From Neurospora crassa OR74A (Eukaryota; Ascomycota; Sordariomycetes; Sordariales; Sordariaceae), in NCBI RefSeq assembly GCF_000182925.2, contig NC_026507.1, positions 1,860,001 through 1,924,000 of the forward strand: a stretch of DNA of 64,000 bases, read 5' to 3'. The notes under the pieces were generated by a model, which was not told where the DNA came from, did not search any database, and saw only the letters and a program-made list of their open reading frames with translations. Made by a program: the position numbers and the translations under genes. Within the stretch, counting starts at the first letter, position 1. Each line of letters starts with the position of its first letter. Positions 1 to 10,273 of this stretch are shown piece after piece.

Positions 1-1
1 G

Positions 2-472
2 GGGTACAAGTGCTGGCAATGCCAGGACGAAGCAACCCTCCCGGCATCCCGGTCTCGAAGCAGTAGTGGCAGTGGGAGTAGCACCTCGAGTGGCAGCACA
101 GGCGGAGGACCAAGGAGGAGGGGGAGCAGTGTTAGTGTTAGTGTACCCATTGGAGCGCAAGGTGTGAACTCCATGTATGGATACAACAACAATAACAACT
201 ATCACCATGGAGTTGGAGGGGGTGGTGGCAGTGGTGGTGTTTATGACAGGGGGCAGCAGCAGAGACGGATCTCGGTATCAGGACAGACGACGACGACGAC
301 GACGACATTGATGATGTTGCAAGGACAAGGGAGGGAGTACGTGCCTGGACCGGCAGCATTACCGGTATCAGAGCAACAGCAACAGGGACAACAACAGGAT
401 CTCGAAAGGAGGTTGAGGAGGATGGGGAAGATGAGGGCAGACTTGGGGAGATATGATGGGCGGTTCATATAG
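2..472 (+). CDS. 3' end of a low-complexity protein gene (5' part outside window)
   Basis: An open frame enters from the left edge (codons from base 2) and stops at 470-472, giving the last 156 residues. It begins with GYKCWQCQDE, a short Cys-containing motif (CWQC), then becomes Ser/Gly-rich, then Asn-rich (YNNNNNYHH), Gly-rich, Thr-rich (a run of ACG codons), Gln-rich, and ends in a basic, partly helical tail (LERRLRRMGKMRADLGRYDGR). I do not recognise the protein. Simple-sequence tracts of this kind are common in Neurospora regulatory or adaptor proteins, but nothing here assigns a function. The frame is the only one without stops across 2-472 that also has an amino-acid composition consistent along its length. 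The true start and domains lie upstream of the window. Confidence 0.6.
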   Translation, partial: GYKCWQCQDEATLPASRSRSSSGSGSSTSSGSTGGGPRRRGSSVSVSVPIGAQGVNSMYGYNNNNNYHHGVGGGGGSGGVYDRGQQQRRISVSGQTTTTTTTLMMLQGQGREYVPGPAALPVSEQQQQGQQQDLERRLRRMGKMRADLGRYDGRFI

Positions 473-1293
473 ATCAGATTGTTCGCGTGGGTATTGCTGG
501 CATTGGTCATGTCATTTGTCGTATCGATCCGAGGCATCCAAGGCACTCGGTTCCTGGCAGCCATGTTTGTTAAGTGTGGATCCAGTCGAGCCGATCTGGA
601 CCCTGGAACAGAAGAATGCTGGACCCTTTACTTGTTGGTAGAATAGCTAGAACTTATAAAGGTGTTAAGTGGTATGGCGTTGAGGAAACAAATCGTAAAA
701 GCAGACCATCAGTTCCGTATATAGTCGACTAAAATAAGCTATTGATGAACAATTATCCTCTGGGCGCGATGTGAGTAGTCGAAGATGGAGCTGGAGGTAG
801 GCCGCCCGTTGTTACGCGCACCTGAACCTCAACTGAAGACTGACAAAATTTTAGTGGGTCCAAAGCGTCATTGTGGGGGAACTTCCGCTAGGTGGGAGCT
901 TATCGGCTGGCGCTACGCTTTATCGATGGGGTTCTTGCCTCTTGTCCCCGCAGCCGGGGCCTCATTGGATGGTCTGTGCTCGGCATTTTTTTGCGCTAGC
1001 TACTGCAGAGCTTTTGAAGATTTCTGGAGACGGGACCACTCAGCTGCTCTCGGCACAGGTTCGTGGAGCTTTCAGCGAGCGGATCCAATGATCAAAACCA
1101 TCCATCGTGGATTGTCATCGAATTTCTCCATCACTCACGTTACCCATCTTTTCGTCTCGCTCCAGTCTTCGTCCACTCACTTACCCCAGCTTCCGTCCTC
1201 GACAACACTCCTCTGTCCCAACGCGCAACAACACGATCGGACCCGAATTTCCAATCTACAGTCAACAAACTACCCCCCACCAAATCCGTCAAG
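473..1293. other. Intergenic region and presumed promoter of the MAM33 gene
   Basis: About 820 bases with no supportable gene. Open frames here (for example 785-1297) are short, have uneven composition and overlap each other. The last 150 bases are pyrimidine-rich, as expected for the 5' leader of a highly expressed fungal gene, and lead directly to the AAG-ATG of the downstream gene. Confidence 0.5.
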
Positions 1294-2178
1294 ATGATGT
1301 CTCTTCGTGCTGTCGCGCGCACCACTGCGCCCCGTGCTCTCCGTGCCGTCTCTGCTTCTCCCATCACCCTCGGCCGCGCCACCGTCCGCGCTACCAGCAA
1401 CGTTCTCAGGACCCAGCTCCCCCAGAAGGCTTTCTCGACCACCGTCTTCCGCGCTGCCGCCACCGAGATCGACTCTGAGCTCTCCGAGAAGCTCTCCACC
1501 GAGATTGGCTATGAGCAGGACATTGCCTCCAACGAGCCCGTTCCCGCCACCGTCAAGGATTTCCTTGAGAACGGCCCCTTTGAGCTTGTCGATACCCCCG
1601 GCAAGGAGGACGTTGTCCTGAAGCGCACCTTTGGCAACGAGCAGTAAGTTGAACCCCCAACATGACTTCGATCAAGAACCATGCGCTGACCAAGGTACGC
1701 CAGGATCACCATCTCCTTTTCCATCGCCGACCTCCAGAACTACGAGCCTGGCATGTTCGACGAGGACACGGCTCTCGGTGACGAGGAGGGTGCCCAGAAC
1801 GAGGAGGACATGGGTGAGGACGGCGGCGCTCCCGTCCGTCTCAACATCGTCATTGAGAAGCCCAGCAAGGGTGCCCTCAACATCGACGCCGTTGCCCAGG
1901 ACGGCTCCATTGTTGTCGACAACATGTTCTACTACCACGACGCCAAGCTCGCTCACGGTGAGAGCGCCGAGACCCAGCACGCTGCCCAGGCTGTCTACCC
2001 TGGCCCTCCCTTCGGTACCCTCGACGAGGATCTCCAGGTCCTCATGGAGCGCTACCTCGAGGACCGTGGCATCAACCAGGCCCTTGCCCTCTTCGTTCCC
2101 GACTACCTTGACATGAAGGAGCAGAAGGAGTACCTCAGGTGGCTCAACAACCTCAAGGGCTTCGTCGATGCCCAATAA
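1294..2178 (+). CDS. Mitochondrial MAM33/p32 (C1QBP-family) acidic matrix protein
   Basis: Two exons, 1294-1643 and 1704-2178, joined by a 60-nt intron (GTAAGT donor, GCTGAC branch, CCAG acceptor) encode 274 aa. Residues 1 to about 50 form a strong mitochondrial presequence rich in Arg/Ser/Ala (MMSLRAVARTTAPRALRAV). The mature protein is acidic, with the GMFDEDTALGDEEGAQ segment and an Asp/Glu loop. The C-terminus (LDEDLQVLMERYLEDRGIN, then DYLDMKEQKEYLRWLNNLK) matches the conserved helices of the MAM33/p32 family. Family members are doughnut-shaped trimers of the mitochondrial matrix linked to mitoribosome function and OXPHOS translation. Length (yeast Mam33 is about 266 aa) and architecture fit. 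The start is the first ATG after the pyrimidine-rich leader, followed by the presequence; a second ATG lies directly after it. Codon bias toward C-ending codons suggests high expression. Confidence 0.93.
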
Positions 2179-2913
2179 ATGGGGAGAGATGAGATACTGT
2201 CACGAGGAATGGAAAATCCAACAAGGAAAAGGCGAGAGGATTCGAGGCTGCGGGACGGCTTTTTGATTCCGCAGCTGATGTATGACATGTACCTGTAATT
2301 ATATCCCACGTTTGATATCACGACTCCATACCAAAATTTGTATAATGCAACAGAAGCCGATGGGAACGGGTTGTGTAAGGATGAAGATGCTGTAATAGGA
2401 CCAACGTCCAAGTGGACAAGACAGTTTTTAAGTTGATACAGCACCAGAGATATGACCGCAAAGGGTCCAAGTCATGAGGTGGTATGGCAAATCTTGCCCA
2501 TTCTCGTTCTATGCCATGCTACCCTTGCTCGCCTTGGAAGCCAGCGGTCATGCCATTGGTTGAACTGGGGTCACTGATCTTTTAGCCCAGCTGAATCGAA
2601 CTTCAACTTTGTCCATCTCCTTTCTCCGTCTTACCTTTTTTCCGTTGCAGAAACATTATACTTTGTCAGAATGTGCTTGTGATATGACATCTTTCTAATC
2701 AATTTTTGCGTTCGTTTCCGAGGATTCCGGTTACATTCATTTCATTCGTACATTTTGTCCTTAATTCACGCAGTCACTGCAACTCAATATTCGCATTGTG
2801 GTGAACATCTTGCCTCAGAACACCATCAAACTGCAGACACGCAGTCAGAACCCGCTACTCAATACCTAACCTTTACAAACGCCTCTAAATAGCACCGTTG
2901 ATATGACTACAAC
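2179..2913. other. Intergenic region between MAM33 and the LCCL gene
   Basis: About 735 bases of 3' flank and 5' leader. No coding frame can be supported. A six-codon upstream frame (ATG at 2903, stop at 2921-2923) overlaps the start of the LCCL gene and could reduce initiation there. Confidence 0.5.
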
Positions 2914-5112
2914 ATGGATCTGAAACACGCACACCAGGCCCAGTACAGCGGCGTACACCAAACAGACGACGATGACGACTATCATCCCCCCCTACCTGTC
3001 TCGAGTTCCTCCCGGACCCAAGCCAACGACGACCACCAACCATCAGAAGACGAAGAAGCCCAACTGCTATCGACAGAAGACTACATTGAGCAATTCGAAT
3101 TCGACGACAACACCGACACATCATCGCCACCTTTCTTGACGACCAAACACTCGAGATCTAATGCCAAATCCCGACTTTCCCCAATCTACCGCCTCTTCAC
3201 CTTCCTCTCTGGCTCCTCCCACCCCCACCGGCAAACCCTCACCCCTTTCCTGCTTCCGTCAATCCAATCGCTTCCCCGCCTTACACTAGAACGCCTCCTT
3301 TCCCATCCATGGCAGCGCGCCGCTCTGTTATCTACCGGTCTACTCCTTTGGCTCACCATTCTTTCTGTTTCCCTGGTTCAGTCCAAGGGTACTCTCCTCT
3401 ACGCGGATGGAGAGGAGGGAGGAGAGGTAGTCAGACACCTAGACTGCGTCTCAACCTTTTGGGGACCAGGCAACGAGTGCGGCGTCGACGGCGAGCGGTG
3501 CAAGCCCTTTGGGAACGTCAGCTTTGCATTTCGTTGCCCGGCGGATTGCAGACAGGTTCAGGTGCTGAATCCGAGGTGGGTTGGGGGGCAGGAGGTGGTT
3601 TATAAGCCTTGGGTAATCGGTGGCGGGGATTATGGAGATGGTTCTGCTGCTGGTGGTCTAACTGCTGCCAGCACGGAGACGGAGACGGAGACGGGGACGG
3701 GGACGGGGATGGGGACGGAGACGAGGGTATACAGAGGTGACTCCTTCATTTGCCAAGCAGCGATGCATGCCGGTGTCATCTCCGATTCGAAAGGCGGGTG
3801 CGGTATGGTCAAGCTAGTAGGAGAATACTACTCCTTCTTCGGCGGAGAAGGAGGCGAAGGCATCTCGAGTCTAGGATTCGACTCGTATTTTCCCATGGGC
3901 TTCACCATCCATCCGGCCTTAACTGGCCCGGGAAAATGTCCCCAAATGGAAATGAAAACAGCCCGCTCCCTAGCCCCAACCATCCTCCTCACCTCCCTGG
4001 TATCCGTCCTAACCACGTCCGCCACAACCCTCTGGTTCACCAGCTTCATCGCCGTCTTCGTCCACGTCGGCCTCATCTCCGACCCGCCCAATGTCTCCGG
4101 CCCCTCCGACACCATCCTCCCCCAACTAATCTCAATCTTATTCGAGCGCTTGCTTCCTGCAACTTTCACCTCGGCCGTTTTGTTTTGGACCTGTTCGCGC
4201 TCCACAACCCTCGGCGCTATTCCCCCTTCAGCAAACTTTGAAAAAACATTCCTCTGGCTCGGCAGCCTATGGATAGGCGCCCTCTCCAACTTCACCCTCG
4301 AGTCCTGGATTCCCCTCTCCCGTCTGAGCGCGCACGACCTTTCCCACCAACCGGGCGCGGTGGCAGCTCTCGTCGCGATCGTGGCCGTTTTGTGCCTGAC
4401 TATCGCCTACCAGGCCTACTCTTTTTGGCTTGAGGGCAGGGTTCTTCCCTACCTCGCCCTCTACGGCGTGTTGCTGGCCGGCATCGCTGTCGGCGCGGTA
4501 ATTTCCGTGACGGGGTTAGGAACGCTGGAGCTGCGAATCCATCACTACGTCCTTGCCCTCCTACTACTACCGCTGACGAGTATCCAGACGCGTCCGGCGC
4601 TGGCGTATCAGGGGTTACTTTTGGGGTTGTTCATCAATGGGATTGCGCGGTGGGGGTTTGACTCGGTGATGCAGACGGCGGAGGCGTTGAGGGGGGATGA
4701 TGGATTGTTGGGGTCAAGCTTGGTGCCCTTGGTGGATGGGCAGCCGTTGGTTTATCTTAGTGAAGCTCTGGTTGAAACGCCGGAGCTCTGGAGTATCGCT
4801 GTTAAGTGGAAGGGGATTAATGAGACGATAGAGGCGTTGGTGCCCCAGATACACGGAAGGGGAAGGGAAGAGGCGGAGAGATTGTGGGGGTTGAGTGTTA
4901 TGGTTAATGATGTGGAGAGGCATAGAAGGTTTTTTGCGGAGGAAGCGCTGGAGGATCAGGTGTTTAGGTGGGAGAGAGATCCAAGAGTGGTGATGACGCC
5001 GGAGTATTTCCGGTTTGCTTTCTTGGGCGAGGATGGTAGGAGTCTGGATTACTCGGGGGCTGGGACATGGTTTGGAAATGGGACCTGGAGCTCTGGCCCT
5101 GAGTATTATTGA
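2914..5112 (+). CDS. LCCL-domain polytopic membrane protein
   Basis: A single uninterrupted frame of 732 aa. The N-terminal ~130 residues are hydrophilic and Asp/Ser-rich. A hydrophobic segment at about 138-156 (LLSTGLLLWLTILSVSLVQS) is followed by an LCCL domain at about 170-315, recognisable from LDCVSTFWGPGNECG, the Cys pairs FRCPADC, the conserved YRGDSFICQAAMHAGV and the closing GFTIHP. A Thr/Glu/Gly run from a six-base repeat (3681-3722) sits in a variable loop of that domain. The C-terminal half has about seven further membrane segments (for example APTILLTSLVSVL, GAVAALVAIVAVLCLTIAY, LPYLALYGVLLAGIAVGAV). Fungal LCCL proteins share this order of tail, membrane anchor, LCCL and multi-span region; their biochemical role is not established. 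LCCL modules in animals bind extracellular ligands such as LPS. The ATG at 2914 gives the longest coherent N-terminus. Confidence 0.85.
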   Translation: MDLKHAHQAQYSGVHQTDDDDDYHPPLPVSSSSRTQANDDHQPSEDEEAQLLSTEDYIEQFEFDDNTDTSSPPFLTTKHSRSNAKSRLSPIYRLFTFLSGSSHPHRQTLTPFLLPSIQSLPRLTLERLLSHPWQRAALLSTGLLLWLTILSVSLVQSKGTLLYADGEEGGEVVRHLDCVSTFWGPGNECGVDGERCKPFGNVSFAFRCPADCRQVQVLNPRWVGGQEVVYKPWVIGGGDYGDGSAAGGLTAASTETETETGTGTGMGTETRVYRGDSFICQAAMHAGVISDSKGGCGMVKLVGEYYSFFGGEGGEGISSLGFDSYFPMGFTIHPALTGPGKCPQMEMKTARSLAPTILLTSLVSVLTTSATTLWFTSFIAVFVHVGLISDPPNVSGPSDTILPQLISILFERLLPATFTSAVLFWTCSRSTTLGAIPPSANFEKTFLWLGSLWIGALSNFTLESWIPLSRLSAHDLSHQPGAVAALVAIVAVLCLTIAYQAYSFWLEGRVLPYLALYGVLLAGIAVGAVISVTGLGTLELRIHHYVLALLLLPLTSIQTRPALAYQGLLLGLFINGIARWGFDSVMQTAEALRGDDGLLGSSLVPLVDGQPLVYLSEALVETPELWSIAVKWKGINETIEALVPQIHGRGREEAERLWGLSVMVNDVERHRRFFAEEALEDQVFRWERDPRVVMTPEYFRFAFLGEDGRSLDYSGAGTWFGNGTWSSGPEYY

Positions 5113-5347
5113 GGCATGCCGATATTCGAATGATCGGCACAGTAATGGTATAATTTTCTCGAGTCAAGCATATGATGTTTCGTTTCTTGATACATCTTTG
5201 CCGTTTTCCGAGAGCCCAAAACTCTCTACACTTGGTGTTCTGATATGCAAGGACCCGTATTAATGTAAGCCTCGCCGGATCGACCCAAGCTTCGAAAAGA
5301 AGGTGAAGAGCACAACATCAACCCGCCCTTTTTTACACGTCAACCCC
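5113..5347. other. Convergent intergenic spacer (LCCL gene / VPS51)
   Basis: A 235-base spacer between two converging genes, which must hold both 3' ends. No motif beyond AT-rich stretches is evident. Confidence 0.4.
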
Positions 5348-6391
5348 CTATGTTGACGTACCAGGGATACTCCCCTTCTCCCCTTTGACTATCGTATCGC
5401 CCTCCTCCAACAGCCTCCCCACATCCTCTCCTCCTACCCCCTTCTCTTTCCACCGCTCCAACAACCGCCTCGGCATCTCCCATTCCCTCACCGCCGCCTC
5501 CTTCTTTCCTTCCTTCATCAACGCCCTTAACCGTTCAGGAACCTTGACTACTTCCCTCGCCAACTCTCTCGTCCTATCCCTCCTCTCTTTCCTTTTCCTT
5601 CGCTCCTCCTCGTCCTCAATGCCATCCAGATCCCTATCCTGCTCTTGCTCCGTTTCTCTGCGTCTCACGGCAGCATCTTCATCCCCACCACGACTCTCCG
5701 ACAACCGCTGCCTAAGCTCCCCTCTGATTCCACTCGCAAGCTCATACACCTTTCCCAACACAGCATCCAGGGTGCTGGCCATGGGGTCCAGCTTATCCCC
5801 CGTCAGCGCGTTCGGATCAAACATGCTGGTGCGCATCTTGCGTATGGTTTCGGTCGCGCTGATCAGCTTTGAGTAGTTATCGTACACGAGCGCCTTCTTC
5901 TCGGCATCTAAAGCGCGGATCTCGGATAGGATGCGGGCGTACGTCTTGAGGAGTTCGGCTAGCGTCGACGACTGCAGGAGCTCTGCGAGGTACGGTTGCG
6001 CCGAAAAGTCGGGGGAGTCAAGAAGGGGCGAGGCGGGGATGGAGTCGAATGAGGAGAGGGATTGCTGAAAGCCATTGTTGGACGGGTCGGGCGATGGTGG
6101 AGTGGAGGTTACTTCGAGGATCGGGGTCGAGGTCCCCGTGCCAGAGGCCGCTTGGGATTTTTTGAGGTTGTAGTACTCGCGAAGGGCGGCGCGGTTGGCG
6201 CGTTTGCCGGCGGCGGCGGCGGCGGCAGGGGCGGCGGAGGGGTTGGGCGAGCTCGAGGCGGATCGAGGCACGTCAAGGCTTGGGCGCGTGGAGGAGGTGG
6301 GTGTTGTATTGGAATTGCTAAAGGCTTGAGAGGAGTTGACGCGCCGCGCGAGGGGCGTCCCTGTATCGCGCGGGGTGGCTATTGTTGACAT
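5348..6391 (-). CDS. vps51: VPS51, subunit of the GARP (Golgi-associated retrograde protein) tethering complex
   Basis: A single-exon frame of 347 aa. Residues 1-125 are Ser/Thr/Pro/Ala-rich and disordered, with a conserved short helix at about 66-78 (RAALREYYNLKK). The Vps51/Vps67 domain lies at about 127-195: PDFSAQPYLAELLQ, LLKTYARILSEIRALDAE, then DNYSKLISATETIRKM, a coiled-coil heptad pattern typical of CATCHR-type tethers. The tail (about 235-300) is a charged helix rich in Glu/Arg. In known biology Vps51 joins Vps52/53/54 and binds the Tlg1 SNARE to tether endosome-derived vesicles at the trans-Golgi. The frame is open 129 codons upstream, but that part has a different, non-conserved composition, so I chose the ATG beginning MSTIATPRDTGTPLARR, which resembles other fungal starts. 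Length is typical for fungal Vps51 and much shorter than the animal orthologue. Confidence 0.85.
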   Translation of the reverse strand: MSTIATPRDTGTPLARRVNSSQAFSNSNTTPTSSTRPSLDVPRSASSSPNPSAAPAAAAAAGKRANRAALREYYNLKKSQAASGTGTSTPILEVTSTPPSPDPSNNGFQQSLSSFDSIPASPLLDSPDFSAQPYLAELLQSSTLAELLKTYARILSEIRALDAEKKALVYDNYSKLISATETIRKMRTSMFDPNALTGDKLDPMASTLDAVLGKVYELASGIRGELRQRLSESRGGDEDAAVRRRETEQEQDRDLDGIEDEEERRKRKERRDRTRELAREVVKVPERLRALMKEGKKEAAVREWEMPRRLLERWKEKGVGGEDVGRLLEEGDTIVKGEKGSIPGTST

Positions 6392-7113
6392 GTTGGAGTT
6401 GTTCTGGCTGGCACTGGTCCAAAGTTCGAAAGGGTGCTGCGAGTGGCGGGGTGGTGTAGACGTGCGTATATAGCCGGTTGGGGGTCGATGATGGATCGAT
6501 ATCTCTCGCAGTGCGTGGAAGCTTGAGGTTGCAATGACAAGTGATTGATGAATCTGTAATGGCTGCGCCGGTCTGGTCAGGCCCGAGTATTGTGTGTATC
6601 GCGATGCTGGAGGTGGAAGTTTGGCGATGCCGGATTTGGGACTGGAGAGCGGGCGGGAATGAGATGACGTGGAGCTCTGACCAACCTTCTTAGGTGCTAA
6701 CTGTCCCCTGACAGACATAGCGGCACTCAATCGGTTGCGGCTGAAAAGGTTAGCGTTCATGCTGCAGTGGAACCGCACTAGAACTCAGGGCAATTCAGGG
6801 CTGCGTTAGCGCGGTAGGCGCGTCACAGCGGCATGTGTCTCGGACCCGCCCATTCCCCAGGGCCCTTCCCCGCACCGCCCGCAGCCATAAAGGTTCTCAA
6901 AAAGATCCCAGGGGCAGGCAGGAATCAACACCCGGACGAGTCGACAACGTTGGGAACTGAACCTTTCCCCAATTTTTTTATCTTTGAATCACATTTCATC
7001 CCTGTGAACATCTCGCTCAGCCTAATAACACATTCGGATCCCCAATCGATGAGCACAACATCGGAAAATGATGCTGACCTCTTCCAGTCTAAATAAGCTA
7101 CATCGAACTGAGT
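6392..7113. other. Upstream region of VPS51 and divergent spacer
   Basis: About 720 bases. The minus-strand VPS51 frame stays open to about 6778, but that stretch is most simply a 5' leader. No gene is supported on the plus strand. A short frame at 7049-7096 (MSTTSENDADLFQSK) looks coding-like in composition but I could not join it to anything downstream. Confidence 0.4.
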
Positions 7114-7278
7114 ATGGTACCTACCGCAGATCACTGTGAGATATTCAAATCCATCCCATCAACACCTATCAACGGCTTCAACGGCGCCCAGCTGTTGATC
7201 GACATGATCGGCCATGGACAGGCCAGCAACGACTTGGCAACGTCCACGGTGGATCTCGTACACTACATCCAGACCTGA
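7114..7278 (+). CDS. Possible small ORF, 54 aa, unrecognised
   Basis: ATG at 7114, stop at 7276-7278. The peptide (IFKSIPSTPINGFNGAQLL then IDMIGHGQASNDLATSTVD) has a balanced composition and amphipathic pattern unlike most chance frames, but no family is recognised. It may be a genuine small protein, one exon of a gene I cannot splice, or a decayed remnant. A nearby short frame on the same strand (7049-7096) could be an upstream exon, but no donor/acceptor pair restores one frame convincingly. Confidence 0.25.
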   Translation: MVPTADHCEIFKSIPSTPINGFNGAQLLIDMIGHGQASNDLATSTVDLVHYIQT

Positions 7279-10273
7279 TACACTGCGACGAACTGAAAAC
7301 AAAATCACACTACCTATGCAGTACTTTCCTTACTTGTACCGTACCTACTCTTTTCCATACACCAAAGACGTAAAACTTTAACCAACTACCTCTATCACCA
7401 CTCCACACTTTTCCACGCTTTCGTACGCATCCGGTCCAAGCACCTGGCAGCACACTGGCCACTCACTTCTTATCACCCACTACTTTCTCTGTCTTTGCAA
7501 TACCGGCAGTCGCAATTCCAACCCTGTTCATATTTCCCGGTATTGATTTTATGGAATCGTTCATAACCACACATACCCCATCTCTCATCAACAGCCGGCC
7601 ATGCGCATTTGGCAGACTGGTCCCGGCGGCTGCTGATGAGGTGTATGCGATTGTGGCGGGGTGGCTGTTCGTGTTGCTCGCAAGGGTGGTTGCACGAGAA
7701 CAAAGTCAATGTGAGAGGGGCGAAGAGGTCCGTTTGGAGATAGGGGCTGTGAAAGACTCGCTGTTTTCGAGTCAAAGGTCCAAATCAACCGGCTTACAGG
7801 GCGCTCAGAATGTAAGCGGAGTGATTATTGGGACGGGTGATGTAGGTACTCGGCTTCTGTCACACTTTTCATGGTTGACAATCCAACTTCGTTGACAAGG
7901 ACGTTAATGAGGTCAAAGGCGCCCCAGGCTTCTTAAACTTGGCACTTCAGGAACTCAGCGCTGGAGTAAATATCTCGTTTAGGCAGGGCGACGGTGCCAG
8001 ACTTGAGTTCGCCAAGGTGCTGCTCCATATTGCAACCGGAGGCGGTGGCACCTTGTCTTGTCACCGCAGAAGATGATCTCTGGGATGGGGGTACGACCAA
8101 AGTACGGATGTTACGCCCATGGCGAGCTAAACGAAAGGGGCCATTTGGAATTTCGGGCGGCGGTGGGATAGGCTAAATGGAAATTGGTTTGGTGTTTTCT
8201 TGAGAATTGCTGTTGATGCTGATAGCGGGCTTGTGAGTGGAAAGGGTGAAGATCAGCCGATTTCATAGACCTCAACTCAATTGTTTGGCAACTTGTTACT
8301 GACATTCATCATTACGGCATGTTGTATGTGTTCCTGAGCACATGCGAAACGTCGTCTTCAAGAATCACGGTGTTCCTAGCCAGAATATGCGATGCGGCCC
8401 ATGGTACAGGTTTGGTCTTTAGTCTTCATCCCAAAATGAAGTTGAAGCTGGCGATTACTCAGGGCACAAACAATAATTTATAAGCCCTCCAAAAGGACGT
8501 ACTGACTCAGCGATGTGGAAGTTATCGGCGGGCGGGCGGAGGGCCGGGCAGCACCGTTCCGTTACTTCTTTTGGTGATCACTTGCGGAAGATGCGGACCC
8601 GGCCGCGCCAAGATCTGCAAGGTATCCATTTCGGGGCGCAATGGGAGGTGGATGGTGAGATGGATCTCTGGGCATGGGTAGGAGGATACAACGCTCGCTG
8701 ATTGATCCGACTTCTTTCTAGTTTCATCAGACCTTAGGAGGGGGCTTCTCCTGAAGCTGAGGCAGAAGCAGTGCAGTCCATCTCCTCTCCTTGCAACCTC
8801 AGTTTCGCACTTGCGGTCTCAAACTTGCAACACCCTCCCGCCATCGAGGATTGAGTTCCCGTCCTGATGCCCAAATCAGTAGCCAGCGATACGGATGGAA
8901 GGGCGAGATGGATACAGCACCCATTCCTCGATCATCTCGTCGGCATCATTTCCTTCCAATGTGTCCTGAGAAAAGGATATATTCGAAGCTCAATGACGCT
9001 GTCTTCAAGCGCCATCTTCTGCAGCGCCCTCACCGTTAGCTTCTCTCCTTACGGAACACGCTAACTTGGGTGAAGGCTGTTCTGTATGCTGTTCTGCTGT
9101 TTGTTTTCTTACCCATCTCTTTCTGATCCATTGTTTGGTTTCACCAGAGGTTTCTTCAAACGTTTCAAGGACTTTCGAGGGGAATTGACAGTTTGAATGC
9201 ATGTGCAGGTTTTCCCCCACCCATTGGCCGCTCATTCTCAAACGGGATGTCCCCCCCTTTTTTTTAAGTGGTCCCCGAACAAGCATATGCCAAGACTTGA
9301 GACATGTCAACAAAAGACCCCAACACCACCCATCTTGTATGCATCAGAATAGCCTCCTTGATGCAGCTCAAGTCTTATTCTCCGCCTCAGCGATTACCCA
9401 TGTTTTGCCTGTCGACAGAGATATGGATTCGGGCATCGCCTCACGGAGTGCCGGAGTTGAGGAAACCCCCTTTCCCAGGAAAGCGAGATAACTAGACCAG
9501 CCAGGGCCCAGTTGTGGAAATTGCACGATCCCGTACCTGCGTTTTGGCGAACAACCCAAAAAGCGATGCATACGAGGGTCGAAGATGGCTACCTACCGAG
9601 CTAGTAGGGTTGTACACTATTGACCACCACTTCGCCACCGGTGCTCCACGAGTCAGTTCAATTGGTAACCTTTTTGGGTGGATAGGTGAGGACGGGGGGA
9701 GGTGAAGATCAAAAGAACCAGAACCTGCTCATGTGGTCCAACTCTTCAACCCAAGTGCACATCATCTCATATGGGAAAATACAGCCAAATATAAACCAGA
9801 TGAGATCTTGAGGAAATCATCGGTGGAATGGGTTACGCACGCACCCCCAGCTACGCCCAAGTTACCATTGGATAGAAGCACACTATGGCGGTGTGCGGGC
9901 AGGGGCGTGTGTTAGTTTTTTAGCGGAAGAAGCTTTCGGCTGGACGACCAAAGTGCTTCGAATTCCGAACGAGACCCTGTGCTGGTCACTAGCCAACACC
10001 CCCTGATAATGAGCAAGGCCTGGAATAGCATATGAGGGAAGAAAAAAAAATTGACGATATTCTAGACCCCGATAATTACCGGTATATCCCGGATCGACTA
10101 CGTGTATAAGAACCGTTGGGTCTGGACAGCAAATCCATAAACAACAGGGAACTTCTCAACAGACTTTGACTTCAAGCCCCAAGCTTCTAGTCTCTCAAGC
10201 CATCATCACTTATCAATCATCTACTCTCTCAATATTATAAGACTTTCAAGTCGAAAAAGAAAGAAACAAAAAA
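7279..10273. other. Three-kilobase gene-poor interval
   Basis: I see no supportable gene. Frames of 60-115 codons occur on both strands (for example 7551-7895 and 9005-9313) but have mixed composition, no recognisable motif and heavy mutual overlap. Base composition is close to that of neighbouring euchromatin and CpA is not depleted, so this is not an old RIP target. The last 150 bases are the promoter and leader of the gene at 10274. Confidence 0.45.
10105..10110 (+). promoter_or_regulatory. TATA-like element upstream of the calycin-like gene
   Basis: TATAAG within CGTGTATAAGAACC, about 165 bases before the ATG at 10274. It is followed by a CA-rich and then A-rich leader ending in an AAAAAAATGG start context. 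Most fungal promoters lack such a box, so its presence suggests an inducible or strongly expressed gene. This is inference from sequence only. Confidence 0.4.

Noticed and set aside
785-1297. 170-codon plus-strand frame upstream of MAM33
   Set aside because: No motif, uneven composition, overlaps the MAM33 leader and start in another frame.
6392-6778. 129-codon N-terminal extension of VPS51
   Set aside because: Composition differs from the conserved start MSTIATPRDT; more likely untranslated leader.
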